Shown here one piece after another: positions 24,911 to 36,268 of a stretch of DNA of 64,000 nucleotides; positions within the stretch are counted from its first letter, which is position 1, and each line of letters begins with the position of its first letter. The position numbers and the translations under genes are program-made. The notes beneath the pieces were generated by a model. It saw only the letters and a list, made by a program, of their open reading frames with translations, made no database searches and had not been told where the DNA came from. The stretch is from Aquabacter sp. L1I39 (GTDB taxonomy: Bacteria > Pseudomonadota > Alphaproteobacteria > Rhizobiales > Xanthobacteraceae): NCBI RefSeq assembly GCF_017742835.1, contig NZ_CP072392.1:201559-265558 (forward strand), given 5' to 3'.

Positions 24911-26485
24911 ATGATCCGCCGCGAAGTGCATTTTGGGCGCGTGGTGCCGGCCTTTGTGGACCGGCCCCGCAATGTGCATGCCTTTTTCCGCGACCGTGTC
25001 GCGCAGGCGCCGGACGCTTTGGCGTTGGTGGATGGCGACCGGCGCTTCACCTATGGCGAGCTGGATGCCCGCGCCGAGCGCCTCGCCGACGGGTTGGTGG
25101 CGCGCGGCGTGCGCAGGGGCGAGCGGGTGGCCACCCTCATCGGCAACCGGGCCGAGGTGGTGGAGGTCTCGCTCGCCTGCGCCCGGCTTGGCGCCATCCA
25201 TGTGCCCCTCGACATCCGCCAGCGGCGGCCGGAAATCGCCTATGCGGTGGCCCAAAGCGGGGCCATGGCGCTGCTGTTCGATGTGGCCCATGCCGGCGAA
25301 CTGCCCGACCTGTCGGAGACGCCGGAGCTTGCCTTTCGCGTGGCCGTGGGCGGGGCGCATGAAGCCGGCGTTCCTTATGACGCCCTCTTCGAGGCGCCCC
25401 CGCGCGAACCGGGGCCGGACGTGGAAGAGGAAGACCCCTTCTGCATCCTCTACACCTCCGGCACCACGGGGCGGCCCAAGGGGGCGGTGCTGACCAATCT
25501 GGGCGTCGTCCATTCCTGCTTGCACTACCGCCATGCGGTGGGCATCGCCGGCACCGACCGCATGGTGCTGGCCGTGCCCTGCTCGCACATGACCGGCCTC
25601 ATCGGCGTGATGCAGACGGCGCTGGCCTTCGGGGCTGGGCTCATCCTGATGGCGCAGTTCAAGGCCCGCGCCTTCCTGGAACTGGCGGAGCGCGAGCGCA
25701 TGAGCGCGGTCATCATGGTCCCCGCCATGTACAATCTGTGCCTCATCGACCCCGAGTTCGACCGCTTCGACCTTTCAGCCTGGCGCATCGGCGCCTTCGG
25801 CGGCGCGCCCATGCCGGAGCCCAATGCGCGGCGGCTGAAGGAGAAATGCCCGCGCCTTGATCTCTTCAACGTCTATGGCGCCACAGAGACCTCGTCCCCC
25901 GTCGCGATCCTGCCGCGCGATGCGCCCATCGAGCGGCTCGATTGCGTGGGCAAGCTCATGCCCTGCATCGATCTGCGGGTGATGGACGAGGACGGGCGGG
26001 AAGTGCCCCCCGGAATGGCGGGCGAATTGTGGATCGCGGGCGCCTCCGTGGTGCCCGGCTACTGGAAGAACCCGGAAGCCAACGCCACCGCCTTCACGGG
26101 GGGCTATTGGCGCTCGGGCGATGTGGGCTCCATGGATGCGGACGGCTATCTGAAGGTCTTCGACCGCAAGAAGGACATGATCAACCGCGCCGGCTACAAG
26201 GTCTATTCGGCCGAGGTGGAAAGTGTGCTCATCGACTTCCCGGGCATCACGGAGGCCGCCGTCGTGGGCTTTCCCGATCCGGTGCTGGGCGAGCGGGTGG
26301 CCGCCTTCGTGGTGGGCGGCCGGGCCGACGAGGAGGATCTGCGCCGGCACTGCGCCCGGTGCCTGTCCGACTACAAGGTGCCCGACCGCATCGTCCTCAT
26401 GGAAGAGGGCCTGCCGCGCAATCCCAATGGCAAGGTGCTGAAAGCGCGCCTGCGCGAGGAAGCCGCCGCCTTCGTGCGGCGGTGA
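24911..26485 (+). CDS. Acyl-CoA ligase (AMP-forming)
   Basis: A 524-residue ANL-superfamily enzyme that activates a carboxylic acid with ATP and CoA. The P-loop YTSGTTGRPKG starts at residue 181; NVYGATETSSPV (A5), YWRSGDVGSMDADGYLKVFDRKKDMINRAGYKVYSAEVE (A7-A8) and the catalytic Lys in NPNGKVLKARL (A10) are all intact. Length and motifs fit medium- or short-chain/aromatic acid CoA ligases. It ends 15 bases from the convergent tetR gene, whose divergent operon supplies SDR, acyl-CoA dehydrogenase, kinase, crotonases and thiolase, so it probably provides the CoA ester for that pathway. By analogy with LvaE of the levulinate pathway, a 4-oxo or 4-hydroxy acid is a candidate substrate. Confidence 0.87.
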   Translation: MIRREVHFGRVVPAFVDRPRNVHAFFRDRVAQAPDALALVDGDRRFTYGELDARAERLADGLVARGVRRGERVATLIGNRAEVVEVSLACARLGAIHVPLDIRQRRPEIAYAVAQSGAMALLFDVAHAGELPDLSETPELAFRVAVGGAHEAGVPYDALFEAPPREPGPDVEEEDPFCILYTSGTTGRPKGAVLTNLGVVHSCLHYRHAVGIAGTDRMVLAVPCSHMTGLIGVMQTALAFGAGLILMAQFKARAFLELAERERMSAVIMVPAMYNLCLIDPEFDRFDLSAWRIGAFGGAPMPEPNARRLKEKCPRLDLFNVYGATETSSPVAILPRDAPIERLDCVGKLMPCIDLRVMDEDGREVPPGMAGELWIAGASVVPGYWKNPEANATAFTGGYWRSGDVGSMDADGYLKVFDRKKDMINRAGYKVYSAEVESVLIDFPGITEAAVVGFPDPVLGERVAAFVVGGRADEEDLRRHCARCLSDYKVPDRIVLMEEGLPRNPNGKVLKARLREEAAAFVRR

Positions 26486-26500
26486 TGTCCGGCGGGCGGC

Positions 26501-27316
26501 TCAGGGCTGCTTGGCGCGGGCGCGCGGGGGCTTGGCGGGAGCGTTCTCCCTGCCCTCTTGCGGGGCCGCCGCGGCTTCGGCCTTCGCCTTGGCGCCGGCC
26601 CGGGCCTTCCGCGCCGGCTTGCCCGTCTCCTGGGGCGCTGCGGCCGGGACCGGGCTTTCCTCCACGCGCGCCATGGGCTGCGGGGCGGCGGCCGCCGCGC
26701 CGTTTCCGGCAATGCCACGGGTGAGGATGTCCATCATTTCGGCGGCCACCTCGGCGCTGGTCTTCGGTCCCTTGGGGTTGAACCAGCGCGCCGGCCAGTT
26801 GAGCGCGCCCGCCAGCGTGAAGGCGATGAGGCGCGGGTCGCCCGGCGCGATGGAGCCGTCGGCGATGCCCTCCGCCACCAAGGCGCGCATGGCAAGGTCG
26901 ATCTGCCCCTTCAGTTCCCGGAAGGTCTTGGCGCTCTCGGGGGAGAGCACCTCGTCGCCGGTGCGGATCACGCAGCGGCCGAAATCGTCCATGTTGATCT
27001 CGGCATAGCGGCGCAGGAACGCCTGGAGCCGGGCCAACCCGTTGCCGGAGGCGGCGCGCGAGCGCTCGGCGGCCTCCAGCACCTGGTCGAGGCCGAACTT
27101 CACGCACTCCAGCAGCACCTGATCCTTGTTGCCGAGATAATGGTAGATGGTGGGCTTGGTCACACCCAGAACCGCGGCCACGTCATCCAGCGAGGTGGCA
27201 TGGAAGCCGCGCTCGTTGAACAGGCGCGTCGCCGCCCGCATCACCGCGAACCGCTTCTCCTCGCGGTCCCGCTGCCGCTGCGCGGATGTCCGGAATGGGG
27301 TCGCCACGTCGCCCAC
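26501..27316 (-). CDS. TetR-family repressor with long Ala/Pro/Lys-rich tail
   Basis: A 271-residue TetR/AcrR regulator. The HTH is at about residues 24-68 (RAATRLFNERGFHATSLDDVAAVLGVTKPTIYHYLGNKDQ), and the ligand domain ends near residue 203 (MMDILTRGIAGNG). The remaining 65 or so residues are low-complexity Ala, Pro, Lys and Arg, probably disordered and able to touch DNA nonspecifically; this is not normal for the family. It starts with GTG 27316 after AAGGA. It is divergent from the SDR-to-crotonase operon with the motif TACCCATCAGTA between them, matching the site in the promoter at 22371-22398. An acyl-CoA ligand is likely from context, as with other TetR regulators of fatty-acid genes. 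Confidence 0.87.
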   Translation of the reverse strand: MGDVATPFRTSAQRQRDREEKRFAVMRAATRLFNERGFHATSLDDVAAVLGVTKPTIYHYLGNKDQVLLECVKFGLDQVLEAAERSRAASGNGLARLQAFLRRYAEINMDDFGRCVIRTGDEVLSPESAKTFRELKGQIDLAMRALVAEGIADGSIAPGDPRLIAFTLAGALNWPARWFNPKGPKTSAEVAAEMMDILTRGIAGNGAAAAAPQPMARVEESPVPAAAPQETGKPARKARAGAKAKAEAAAAPQEGRENAPAKPPRARAKQP

Positions 27317-27376
27317 GTCTCGTTCCTTTCTTCAGCCCTGATGCCTAGTTGACATCATACCTGCTCGACTTCAATA

Positions 27377-27388
27377 TACCCATCAGTA
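27377..27388. promoter_or_regulatory. TetR operator in the tetR/SDR divergent region
   Basis: TACCCATCAGTA differs by one base from TACCCGTCAGTA at 22383-22394 and lies in the same orientation and AT-rich context. It sits in the 180-bp gap between tetR and the SDR gene, 61 bases before the tetR start. A TTGACA at 27349-27354 may belong to the forward promoter, but no good -10 box is evident. Confidence 0.65.
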
Positions 27389-27496
27389 AATAATATCCAA
27401 ATAGGTAGAAACGATGGGCCGCCCCGCCACCGGCGCGCGGCCGGAACAAGGGTGGCCTGGGCGGCTCAAGCCGGCGGGCCGGGAGCGGGAGCGCAC

Positions 27497-28258
27497 ATGC
27501 TGGTGAAAGACATGGGGGCCATCGTCACGGGTGGCGCATCGGGCCTCGGCGGGGCCACGGCCGCGCGGCTGGCGGCCGGCGGGGCGAAGGTGGTCATCTT
27601 CGACCGCAACGAGGAACTGGCCGCCGCCCACGCCAAGGCCATTGGCGGCCATTCCGTGGTGGTGGATGTGACCGACGAGGCGGACGTCTCCGCCGCCCTC
27701 GACCAGGCCGAGGGCCTCATCGGCAAGGCGCGGATCCTCGTCAATTGCGCCGGCATCGGCCCGCCCGCCAAGGTCATCGACCGCCACGGCAAGGTGCTGC
27801 CGCTGGCTGAGTTCAAGAAGATCATCGACATCAATCTCATCGGCACCTTCAACGTGCTCGCCCAGTTTGCCGGCCGCCTGCACACGGCAGAGCCGGTGGG
27901 CGAGGAGCGCGGCGTCATCATCAACACTGCCTCGGTGGCGGCCTTCGATGGCCAGATCGGCCAGGCCGCCTATTCGGCCTCCAAGAACGGCATCGTGGGC
28001 ATGACCTTGCCGCTGGCGCGCGAGTTTGCCCGCTACGGCATTCGGGTGGCCACCATCGCGCCCGGCATCTTCATGACGCCCATGCTTTCCGTGCTGCCGC
28101 CGGAGGCGCAGGCCTCGCTGGGCGCCCAGGTGCCGTTCCCGAGCCGCCTCGGCGATCCCGACGAATATGCCCGCCTGGTGGAGAGCATCGTCACCATTCC
28201 CATGCTGAACGGCGAGGTCATTCGCCTGGACGGCGCCATCCGGATGGCCCCCAAATGA
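27497..28258 (+). CDS. SDR dehydrogenase, 3-hydroxyacyl-CoA dehydrogenase type-2-like
   Basis: A 253-residue short-chain dehydrogenase with the NAD-binding loop TGGASGLGGATA (residues about 10-21), an Asp in VIFDRNEE favouring NAD, NCAGIG, and the catalytic Ser/Tyr/Lys set in TASVAAFDGQIGQAAYSASKNGIVGM. The pattern is that of HSD17B10-like 3-hydroxyacyl-CoA dehydrogenases (3-hydroxy-2-methylbutyryl-CoA dehydrogenase). It should oxidise a 3-hydroxyacyl-CoA to the 3-oxoacyl-CoA for the thiolase at 31326. ATG 27497 follows GGGAGCGGGAG; the frame is open further upstream. It heads a seven-gene operon whose first members overlap by ATGA. Confidence 0.87.
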   Translation: MLVKDMGAIVTGGASGLGGATAARLAAGGAKVVIFDRNEELAAAHAKAIGGHSVVVDVTDEADVSAALDQAEGLIGKARILVNCAGIGPPAKVIDRHGKVLPLAEFKKIIDINLIGTFNVLAQFAGRLHTAEPVGEERGVIINTASVAAFDGQIGQAAYSASKNGIVGMTLPLAREFARYGIRVATIAPGIFMTPMLSVLPPEAQASLGAQVPFPSRLGDPDEYARLVESIVTIPMLNGEVIRLDGAIRMAPK

Positions 28259-29445
28259 GCACCATTTCCGCCGAAGAGGCCAATGCCATCGCCGATCGCG
28301 TGGAGCGCTTCGTGCGCGACATCGTGGTGCCCTATGAAAAGGACCCGCGCCGCGATCATCATGATTGCCCCACCGACGAACTGATCGCCGAACTGCGCGA
28401 GAAGGCGCGGGCGGCGGGGGTGCTCACCCCCCACATCCTACCCGACGGCCGGCACCTCAGCCACCGCCAGACGGCGCAGGTGCTGCGCCGCTCCGGCCTG
28501 TCCCCGCTTGGCCCGCTCGCCTGCAACACGGCGGCGCCCGACGAGGGCAACATGTATCTCCTCGGCAAGGTGGGCAGCCCAGCGCTGAAGGAGCGCTTCC
28601 TCGCCCCGCTGGTGGCGGGCACCGCCCGCTCGGCCTTCTTCATGACCGAGCCGGCCAGCGAGCAGGGCGCGGGCTCCGACCCCTCCATGATGATCACCAC
28701 CTGCCGGCAGGACGGCAATCACTGGATCATCGACGGCCGCAAGGCGTTTGCCACCGGCGCGCCGGGGGCGGCCATCGGCATTGTCATGGCCAAGTCGCAG
28801 GATGGCGCCTGCATGTTCCTGGTGGACCTGCCGGACCCCGCCATCCGCATCGACCGCATCCCCAACACCATCGACAGTTCCATGCCCGGCGGCCATGCGG
28901 TGCTGACCATCGAAGGCCTGCGGGTGCCGGCGGACCAGATGCTGGGCCAGTCCGGCGAGGGCTTCACCTATGCCCAGGTGCGCCTGGCCCCCGCCCGCCT
29001 CACCCATTGCATGCGCTGGCTCGGCGCCTGCACCCGGGCGCATGAGATCGCCACCGACTATGCCAATCGCCGCAAGGCCTTCGGCAAGGTGTTGATCGAC
29101 CATGAGGGCGTCGGCTTCATGCTGGCGGAGAACCTCATCGACCTGAAGCAGGCCGAACTGATGATCGACTGGTGCGCCGATGTGCTCGACACCGGCTCGC
29201 AGGCCATCAACGAAAGCTCCATGGCCAAGGTGGCGGTGAGCGAGGCGCTGATGCGCGTCGCCGACCGCTGCGTGCAGGTGATGGGCGGCACGGGGGTGAC
29301 CTCCGACACCATCGTGGAGCAGGTGTTCCGCGAGGTGCGGGCCTTCCGCATCTATGACGGTCCCACCGAGGTGCACAAATGGTCGCTGGCCAAGAAGATC
29401 CGCCGCGACTGGAAGAAGACCCAGCCGGAAGAGGCCCATTCATGA
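28255..29445 (+). CDS. ACAD10/11-like acyl-CoA dehydrogenase
   Basis: A 396-residue flavoprotein of the acyl-CoA dehydrogenase family. The FAD/substrate motif is FFMTEPASEQGAGSDPSMM (about residues 129-147). The site that holds the catalytic Glu in medium-chain enzymes reads IYDGPTEVHKW (Asp368, Glu372), as in the ACAD10/ACAD11/LvaC branch. In that branch the enzyme acts with an APH-type kinase on 4-hydroxyacyl-CoA: phosphorylation of the 4-hydroxyl, then elimination and rearrangement to a 2-enoyl or 3-hydroxyacyl-CoA. The kinase gene follows here with an ATGA overlap, which supports that assignment strongly. The residue assignments are from pattern comparison, not an alignment. Confidence 0.85.
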   Translation: MSTISAEEANAIADRVERFVRDIVVPYEKDPRRDHHDCPTDELIAELREKARAAGVLTPHILPDGRHLSHRQTAQVLRRSGLSPLGPLACNTAAPDEGNMYLLGKVGSPALKERFLAPLVAGTARSAFFMTEPASEQGAGSDPSMMITTCRQDGNHWIIDGRKAFATGAPGAAIGIVMAKSQDGACMFLVDLPDPAIRIDRIPNTIDSSMPGGHAVLTIEGLRVPADQMLGQSGEGFTYAQVRLAPARLTHCMRWLGACTRAHEIATDYANRRKAFGKVLIDHEGVGFMLAENLIDLKQAELMIDWCADVLDTGSQAINESSMAKVAVSEALMRVADRCVQVMGGTGVTSDTIVEQVFREVRAFRIYDGPTEVHKWSLAKKIRRDWKKTQPEEAHS

Positions 29446-30536
29446 GCCTGTCCGCTCCCGCCGCTGCTTCGGCTGCCCTGGGCGAGGCGGCCAATGCCGG
29501 CACGTCCGAAGTGCGCGCCGGCTTGCGCTTCGACGAGGCGCGCCTTGCCGCCTGGATGGCCGGGACGGTGGAGGGCTTTGCCGGCCCTCTGCGTGTCTCC
29601 CAGTTCAAGGGCGGCCAGTCCAACCCCACCTATCGGCTGGACACGCCCGCGCGCTCTTACGTGCTCCGTCGCAAGCCGCCGGGCGACGTGCTGCCCGGCG
29701 CCCATGCGGTGGACCGCGAGGCGCGGGTGCAGACGGCGCTGGGCGCGGTGGGCTTTCCCGTCGCCCGCATCCATGGCCTGTGCACCGATCCGGACGTGAT
29801 CGGCTCGGACTTCTATGTGATGGACCTGGTGGAGGGGCGCATCTTCTGGGACGCCACCTTCCCGGACGTGCCCCACGCGGATCGCCCGCTCTATTTCCAG
29901 GCCATGAACGAGACCATCGCCGCCCTTCACCGCCTTGATCCGGCGGCGCTGGGGCTCGCCGATTATGGCAAGCCCGGCAATTATTTCGCCCGCCAGATCG
30001 CCCGCTGGTCGCGGCAATACCAGGCCGACGAACTGGCCGGGCGTGATCCGCGCATGGACGCGCTGGTGGAGGCCCTGCCGGGGCTCATTCCGCCCGGCGA
30101 CGAGACGACCATCGTCCATGGCGATTTCCGCTGCGACAACATGATCTTCCACCCCACCGAGCCGCGCGTTCTGGCGGTGCTCGACTGGGAATTGTCGACG
30201 CTGGGCCATCCGCTCGCGGACTTTGCCTATCACGCCCTCATGTACCGCATGCCGCCCAACATCGTGGCGGGGCTCGCGGGGGCGGATCTGGCCGCGCTGA
30301 ACATTCCACCCGAGGCGGACTATGTGGCCGCCTATTGCCGGGCCACCGGGCGGGACGGCATCCCCAACTGGGATTTCTACCTCGCCTTCAACCTCTTCCG
30401 CATGGCCGCCATCTTCCACGGCATCAAGGGCCGGGCCCTGCGCGGCACCGCCTCCTCGCCCCATGCGCGGGAGCGGGCGGAGAGCTTCACCGTGCTGGCG
30501 GCCCTCGCCCATGACGCCCTGGAGGCCTGCCGATGA
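29442..30536 (+). CDS. APH-family kinase partner of ACAD10/11-type enzyme (4-hydroxyacyl-CoA kinase-like)
   Basis: A 364-residue aminoglycoside-phosphotransferase-fold kinase. N-lobe features are QFKGGQSNPTYRLDT and YVLRRKPPGDVLPGAHAVDREARV (ATP-binding Lys/Arg and Glu); the catalytic loop is HGDFRCDN (226-233, Asp228) and the metal Asp is in VLDWELSTLG (Asp248). This is the exact signature of the APH domain of ACAD10/11 and of LvaA from levulinate catabolism, not of antibiotic kinases. It probably phosphorylates the 4-hydroxyl of a 4-hydroxyacyl-CoA for the adjoining dehydrogenase-like enzyme. The small LvaB partner known from Pseudomonas is not encoded next to it. Its ATG overlaps the dehydrogenase stop and its own end overlaps the next gene. 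Confidence 0.85.
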   Translation: MSLSAPAAASAALGEAANAGTSEVRAGLRFDEARLAAWMAGTVEGFAGPLRVSQFKGGQSNPTYRLDTPARSYVLRRKPPGDVLPGAHAVDREARVQTALGAVGFPVARIHGLCTDPDVIGSDFYVMDLVEGRIFWDATFPDVPHADRPLYFQAMNETIAALHRLDPAALGLADYGKPGNYFARQIARWSRQYQADELAGRDPRMDALVEALPGLIPPGDETTIVHGDFRCDNMIFHPTEPRVLAVLDWELSTLGHPLADFAYHALMYRMPPNIVAGLAGADLAALNIPPEADYVAAYCRATGRDGIPNWDFYLAFNLFRMAAIFHGIKGRALRGTASSPHARERAESFTVLAALAHDALEACR

Positions 30537-31324
30537 CCCCGCCGCTTCTTGTCGCGATCGAGGGGGCGGTGGCCACCTTGACGCTCAACCGCCCGGCCGC
30601 CGGCAACACCATCGACCTGCCGCTCGCCCGCGCGCTGCTGGACGCGGCCATCCAGTGCGACCAGGATCCGGCCATCCGCTGCGTGGTGCTCACGGGCACC
30701 GGCAAGCTGTTCTGCGGCGGCGGCGACCTTGCCGGCTTCGCGGCGGCGGGGGAGGGGATTTCCGGTTATCTCAGCCTGCTGGCCGGCACGCTGCACATGG
30801 CGGTCTCCCGCCTCATGCGGATGGAAAAGCCCTTGCTGGTCAAGGTGAACGGCCCGGCCGCCGGCGCCGGCCTCAGCCTCGCCATCTCCGGCGACGTGGT
30901 GCTGGCCGCCCGCTCGGCCCATTTCTCGGCGGCCTATGGGGCGGTGGGGTTGACGCCCGATGGCGGCATGTCCTTTCTGCTGCCGCGCCTCGTGGGGCTC
31001 AGGAAGGCGCAGGAGGTCATCCTCACCGGCCGGCGCATCGGCGCGGAGGAGGCCGAGCGCATCGGCCTGATCACCCGCATGGTGGAGGATGCCGAGTTGG
31101 ATGCGGCCGTCCAGGCCCAGGCCGAGGCGCTGGCGGGGGCGGCCACCGGGGCGGTGGGCGCCGCGCGGGCGCTCCTGGCGGACAGCTATGGCGCGGGGCT
31201 GGAGGCCCAGCTTGAGCGGGAGGCGCGCGCCATCGCCGCCGCCGGCGGCTCGGCCGATTGCAAGGAAGGCGTCGCCGCGTTTCTGGAGCGGCGCAAACCA
31301 CACTTTTCGGGGAAGGAACGCTGA
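30533..31324 (+). CDS. Crotonase-family enoyl-CoA hydratase/isomerase (PaaG-like)
   Basis: A 263-residue crotonase. The oxyanion-hole strand is TGKLFCGGGDLAGFAAAG and the second active-site region reads AVGLTPDGGMSFLLPRLVG, in which an Asp lies where hydratases have Glu; this pattern is typical of PaaG-type delta3,delta2-enoyl-CoA isomerases. It would shift or hydrate the double bond of the enoyl-CoA produced by the upstream kinase/dehydrogenase pair. Overlap ATGA with the kinase gene shows tight coupling. Confidence 0.85.
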   Translation: MTPPLLVAIEGAVATLTLNRPAAGNTIDLPLARALLDAAIQCDQDPAIRCVVLTGTGKLFCGGGDLAGFAAAGEGISGYLSLLAGTLHMAVSRLMRMEKPLLVKVNGPAAGAGLSLAISGDVVLAARSAHFSAAYGAVGLTPDGGMSFLLPRLVGLRKAQEVILTGRRIGAEEAERIGLITRMVEDAELDAAVQAQAEALAGAATGAVGAARALLADSYGAGLEAQLEREARAIAAAGGSADCKEGVAAFLERRKPHFSGKER

Positions 31325-31325
31325 G

Positions 31326-34260
<2,935 letters not shown>

Positions 34261-34263
34261 CAG

Positions 34264-35202
34264 TCACAAAGGAACTGGTGGCACATTCCCCATGGCCGCC
34301 AGCTCCGCCTGCACCTGCCGGCGCGCATAGGCGCTGAACTCGCTCACCAGACGGGTGCGGGCCACATAAGGCGGGAAGATCAGCGCCACCGTGGTGGGGA
34401 TGTCCGGCGTGAAGGGGCGGATCTCCAGCCCCGCCGCCGCCCGCTCCTCATGGGCGGCGAGCGGATTGACGAGGCTCACCCCCAGCCCCGCCCCCACCAG
34501 GGTGCAGACCGAGGCGCCGAGATCCGTCTCCGCCACGATGCGCCGCCGCACCCCCGCCGCCGTGAACACCTGGTCGATGCGCTCCGCCAATTGCCCTCCG
34601 CCCGGGGAGGCGATGAAGGCGTGGTCGGCGAAATCCTCCGGGGTCAGGCTGTCGCGCGCGGCGAGCGGGTGGCCCTTGGGCAGCACGGCCACGCACTGGC
34701 CGGTATGAAGCGGCTCCACCTCCACCCCATAGGTCTCCTGGTAGAGCATGGCGAGGCCCATGTCGCAGAGACCCGAGCTGATCCATTCATGCACCGTATT
34801 GGCGGTGCCCGAGCGGATGGAGACCATGACTTCGGGATAATCCACCATGAAGCGCGCGGTGATGCGGGTGAGAAGCCCGCCGGCGAGGCGCGGCATGGCG
34901 GTGACGCGCAGGCGGTCGGCGCGGAAGGAGCGGATGCCGTGGGCGGCGGCTTCCAGCGAGCTCAAGCCTGTAAACGCCTTCTCCACCTCCTGAAAGAAGC
35001 GCGTGCCCTCATTGGTGGGAAAGACGCGGCTGCCGGTGCGGTCGAACAGGGCGAACTTCGTGATCTGCTCCAATTGCGCGATCAGGCGGCTGATCTGGGG
35101 CTGGGAGGTGTTGAGGCGGCGCGCGGCTTCCGTCATGGAGCCGGTCTGCACCACCGCCCGGAAGGCCTCGATGTGCTGAAGGCCCATGCGCCGCTGTACC
35201 AT
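34264..35202 (-). CDS. LysR-family regulator of the polar amino-acid ABC operon
   Basis: A 312-residue LysR-type regulator. The HTH is at about residues 7-65 (LQHIEAFRAVVQTGSMTEAARRLNTSQPQISRLIAQLE), followed by a periplasmic-binding-protein-like effector domain (VLPKGHPLAARDSLTPEDFADHAFIASPGGG). It is divergent from the ABC receptor gene at 35315, with the dyad CATAATT-N2-AATTATG between them, so it probably activates transport and the linked threonine-aldolase gene. The stop is three bases from the convergent crotonase gene. An internal Met (MGLQHIEAF) is an equally likely start. Confidence 0.88.
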   Translation of the reverse strand: MVQRRMGLQHIEAFRAVVQTGSMTEAARRLNTSQPQISRLIAQLEQITKFALFDRTGSRVFPTNEGTRFFQEVEKAFTGLSSLEAAAHGIRSFRADRLRVTAMPRLAGGLLTRITARFMVDYPEVMVSIRSGTANTVHEWISSGLCDMGLAMLYQETYGVEVEPLHTGQCVAVLPKGHPLAARDSLTPEDFADHAFIASPGGGQLAERIDQVFTAAGVRRRIVAETDLGASVCTLVGAGLGVSLVNPLAAHEERAAAGLEIRPFTPDIPTTVALIFPPYVARTRLVSEFSAYARRQVQAELAAMGNVPPVPL

Positions 35203-35224
35203 ATCAGATCCGTATGAGAGGGGG

Positions 35225-35240
35225 CATAATTAGAATTATG
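35225..35240. promoter_or_regulatory. Candidate LysR operator
   Basis: CATAATTAGAATTATG has perfect 7-bp arms around an AG centre, obeys the LysR T-N11-A rule and stands out as AT-rich in the 112-bp gap between lysR and the receptor gene. It is 23 bases before the lysR start. Confidence 0.62.
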
Positions 35241-35314
35241 CATCATGAAGCCGGCTTGCCATAGTCGGGACGCTGAAAGAGCGAGCGGCATGGCCAACTC
35301 GCCCAGTGGGGAAC

Positions 35315-36223
35315 ATGATGAAAGCTCTTTGCGGGATCGCCGTCGCCTTGTCGTTCACGCTGGCCGCCGGTGCGGCGCAGGCTCAGAGCCGCGTGGACAC
35401 CATCCGCCAGACCGGCTCCATCACCCTCGGACATCCCGAGACCTCGGTGCCCTTCGCCTATCTGGACGGCAACCAGAAGCCGGTGGGCTACACCGTGGAG
35501 ATCTGTGAGAAGATCGCCGGCGAGATCAAGGCGGCCCTCGGCCTGCCCAAGCTCGACATCCGCTACAACCCCACCACCTCGGCCACCCGCATCCCGCTGC
35601 TCGCCAATGGCACCATCGACCTGGAGTGCGGCAACACCACCAACAATGTGGAGCGCCACAAGCTGGTGGCCTTCGCGCCCACCACGTTCGTGGCGCAGGT
35701 GGTGCTGATGGCCCGCAAGGATGGCGGCGTGGATGTGAACGATCCCGCCTCCTTCCGCGGCAAGACCATCGCCGCCCAGGCCGGCGGGCAGACCTTCAAG
35801 GTCATTTCCCAGATCAATGCCAAGAACAATCTGGGCATCACGGTCGCCGGCGCCAAGGACACCGCCGAGGCCTTTTTGATGGTGGAGACGGGCCGCGCCG
35901 CCGGCACCGCCAATGATGATGGCCTCGCCTATGGCCAGGTGGCCTCCTCCAAGGACCCCTCCGCCTTCATCATCGGCACCAAGAGCCTGGAGATCGCGCC
36001 CTACGGCATCATGGAGCCCAAGGACGACCCGGAGTTCAAGAAGTTGGTGGACGCCGCCGTCCTCAAGCTCATCAAGGACGGCACGGTGGCTGCCCTCTAT
36101 GACAAGTATTTCAACGCGCCCATCCCGCCGCGCGGCATCAACCTGAAATATCCCATGAGCCCCGCCCTGAAGAAGGCGCTGGCCAACCCCACCGATTCCG
36201 GCGATCCGGCCGACTATCAGTGA
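35315..36223 (+). CDS. Polar amino-acid ABC transporter substrate-binding protein (GltI-like)
   Basis: A 302-residue family 3 solute-binding protein. The signal peptide is residues 1-25 (MMKALCGIAVALSFTLAAGA, cut near AQAQS). Mature features are TGSITLGHPETSVPFAYLDGNQKPVGYTVEICEKIA, typical of the GltI/AatJ glutamate-aspartate branch, and the ligand loops NTTNNVERHKLVAFAP and GKTIAAQAGGQTFK. ATG 35315 is chosen because GTGGGG ends just upstream; GTG 35306 is also in frame. It is the receptor for the two permeases and ATPase that follow, probably for an acidic or hydroxylated amino acid. Confidence 0.88.
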   Translation: MMKALCGIAVALSFTLAAGAAQAQSRVDTIRQTGSITLGHPETSVPFAYLDGNQKPVGYTVEICEKIAGEIKAALGLPKLDIRYNPTTSATRIPLLANGTIDLECGNTTNNVERHKLVAFAPTTFVAQVVLMARKDGGVDVNDPASFRGKTIAAQAGGQTFKVISQINAKNNLGITVAGAKDTAEAFLMVETGRAAGTANDDGLAYGQVASSKDPSAFIIGTKSLEIAPYGIMEPKDDPEFKKLVDAAVLKLIKDGTVAALYDKYFNAPIPPRGINLKYPMSPALKKALANPTDSGDPADYQ

Positions 36224-36268
36224 GCCTGGCCGCGTCTGCGCGGCCACGGCCTTCGGCGGGACCGGCCC

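Noticed and set aside
29442..30536. Aminoglycoside resistance phosphotransferase
   Set aside because: The N-lobe and gene context are those of ACAD10/11- and LvaA-type acyl-CoA kinases, not antibiotic kinases.
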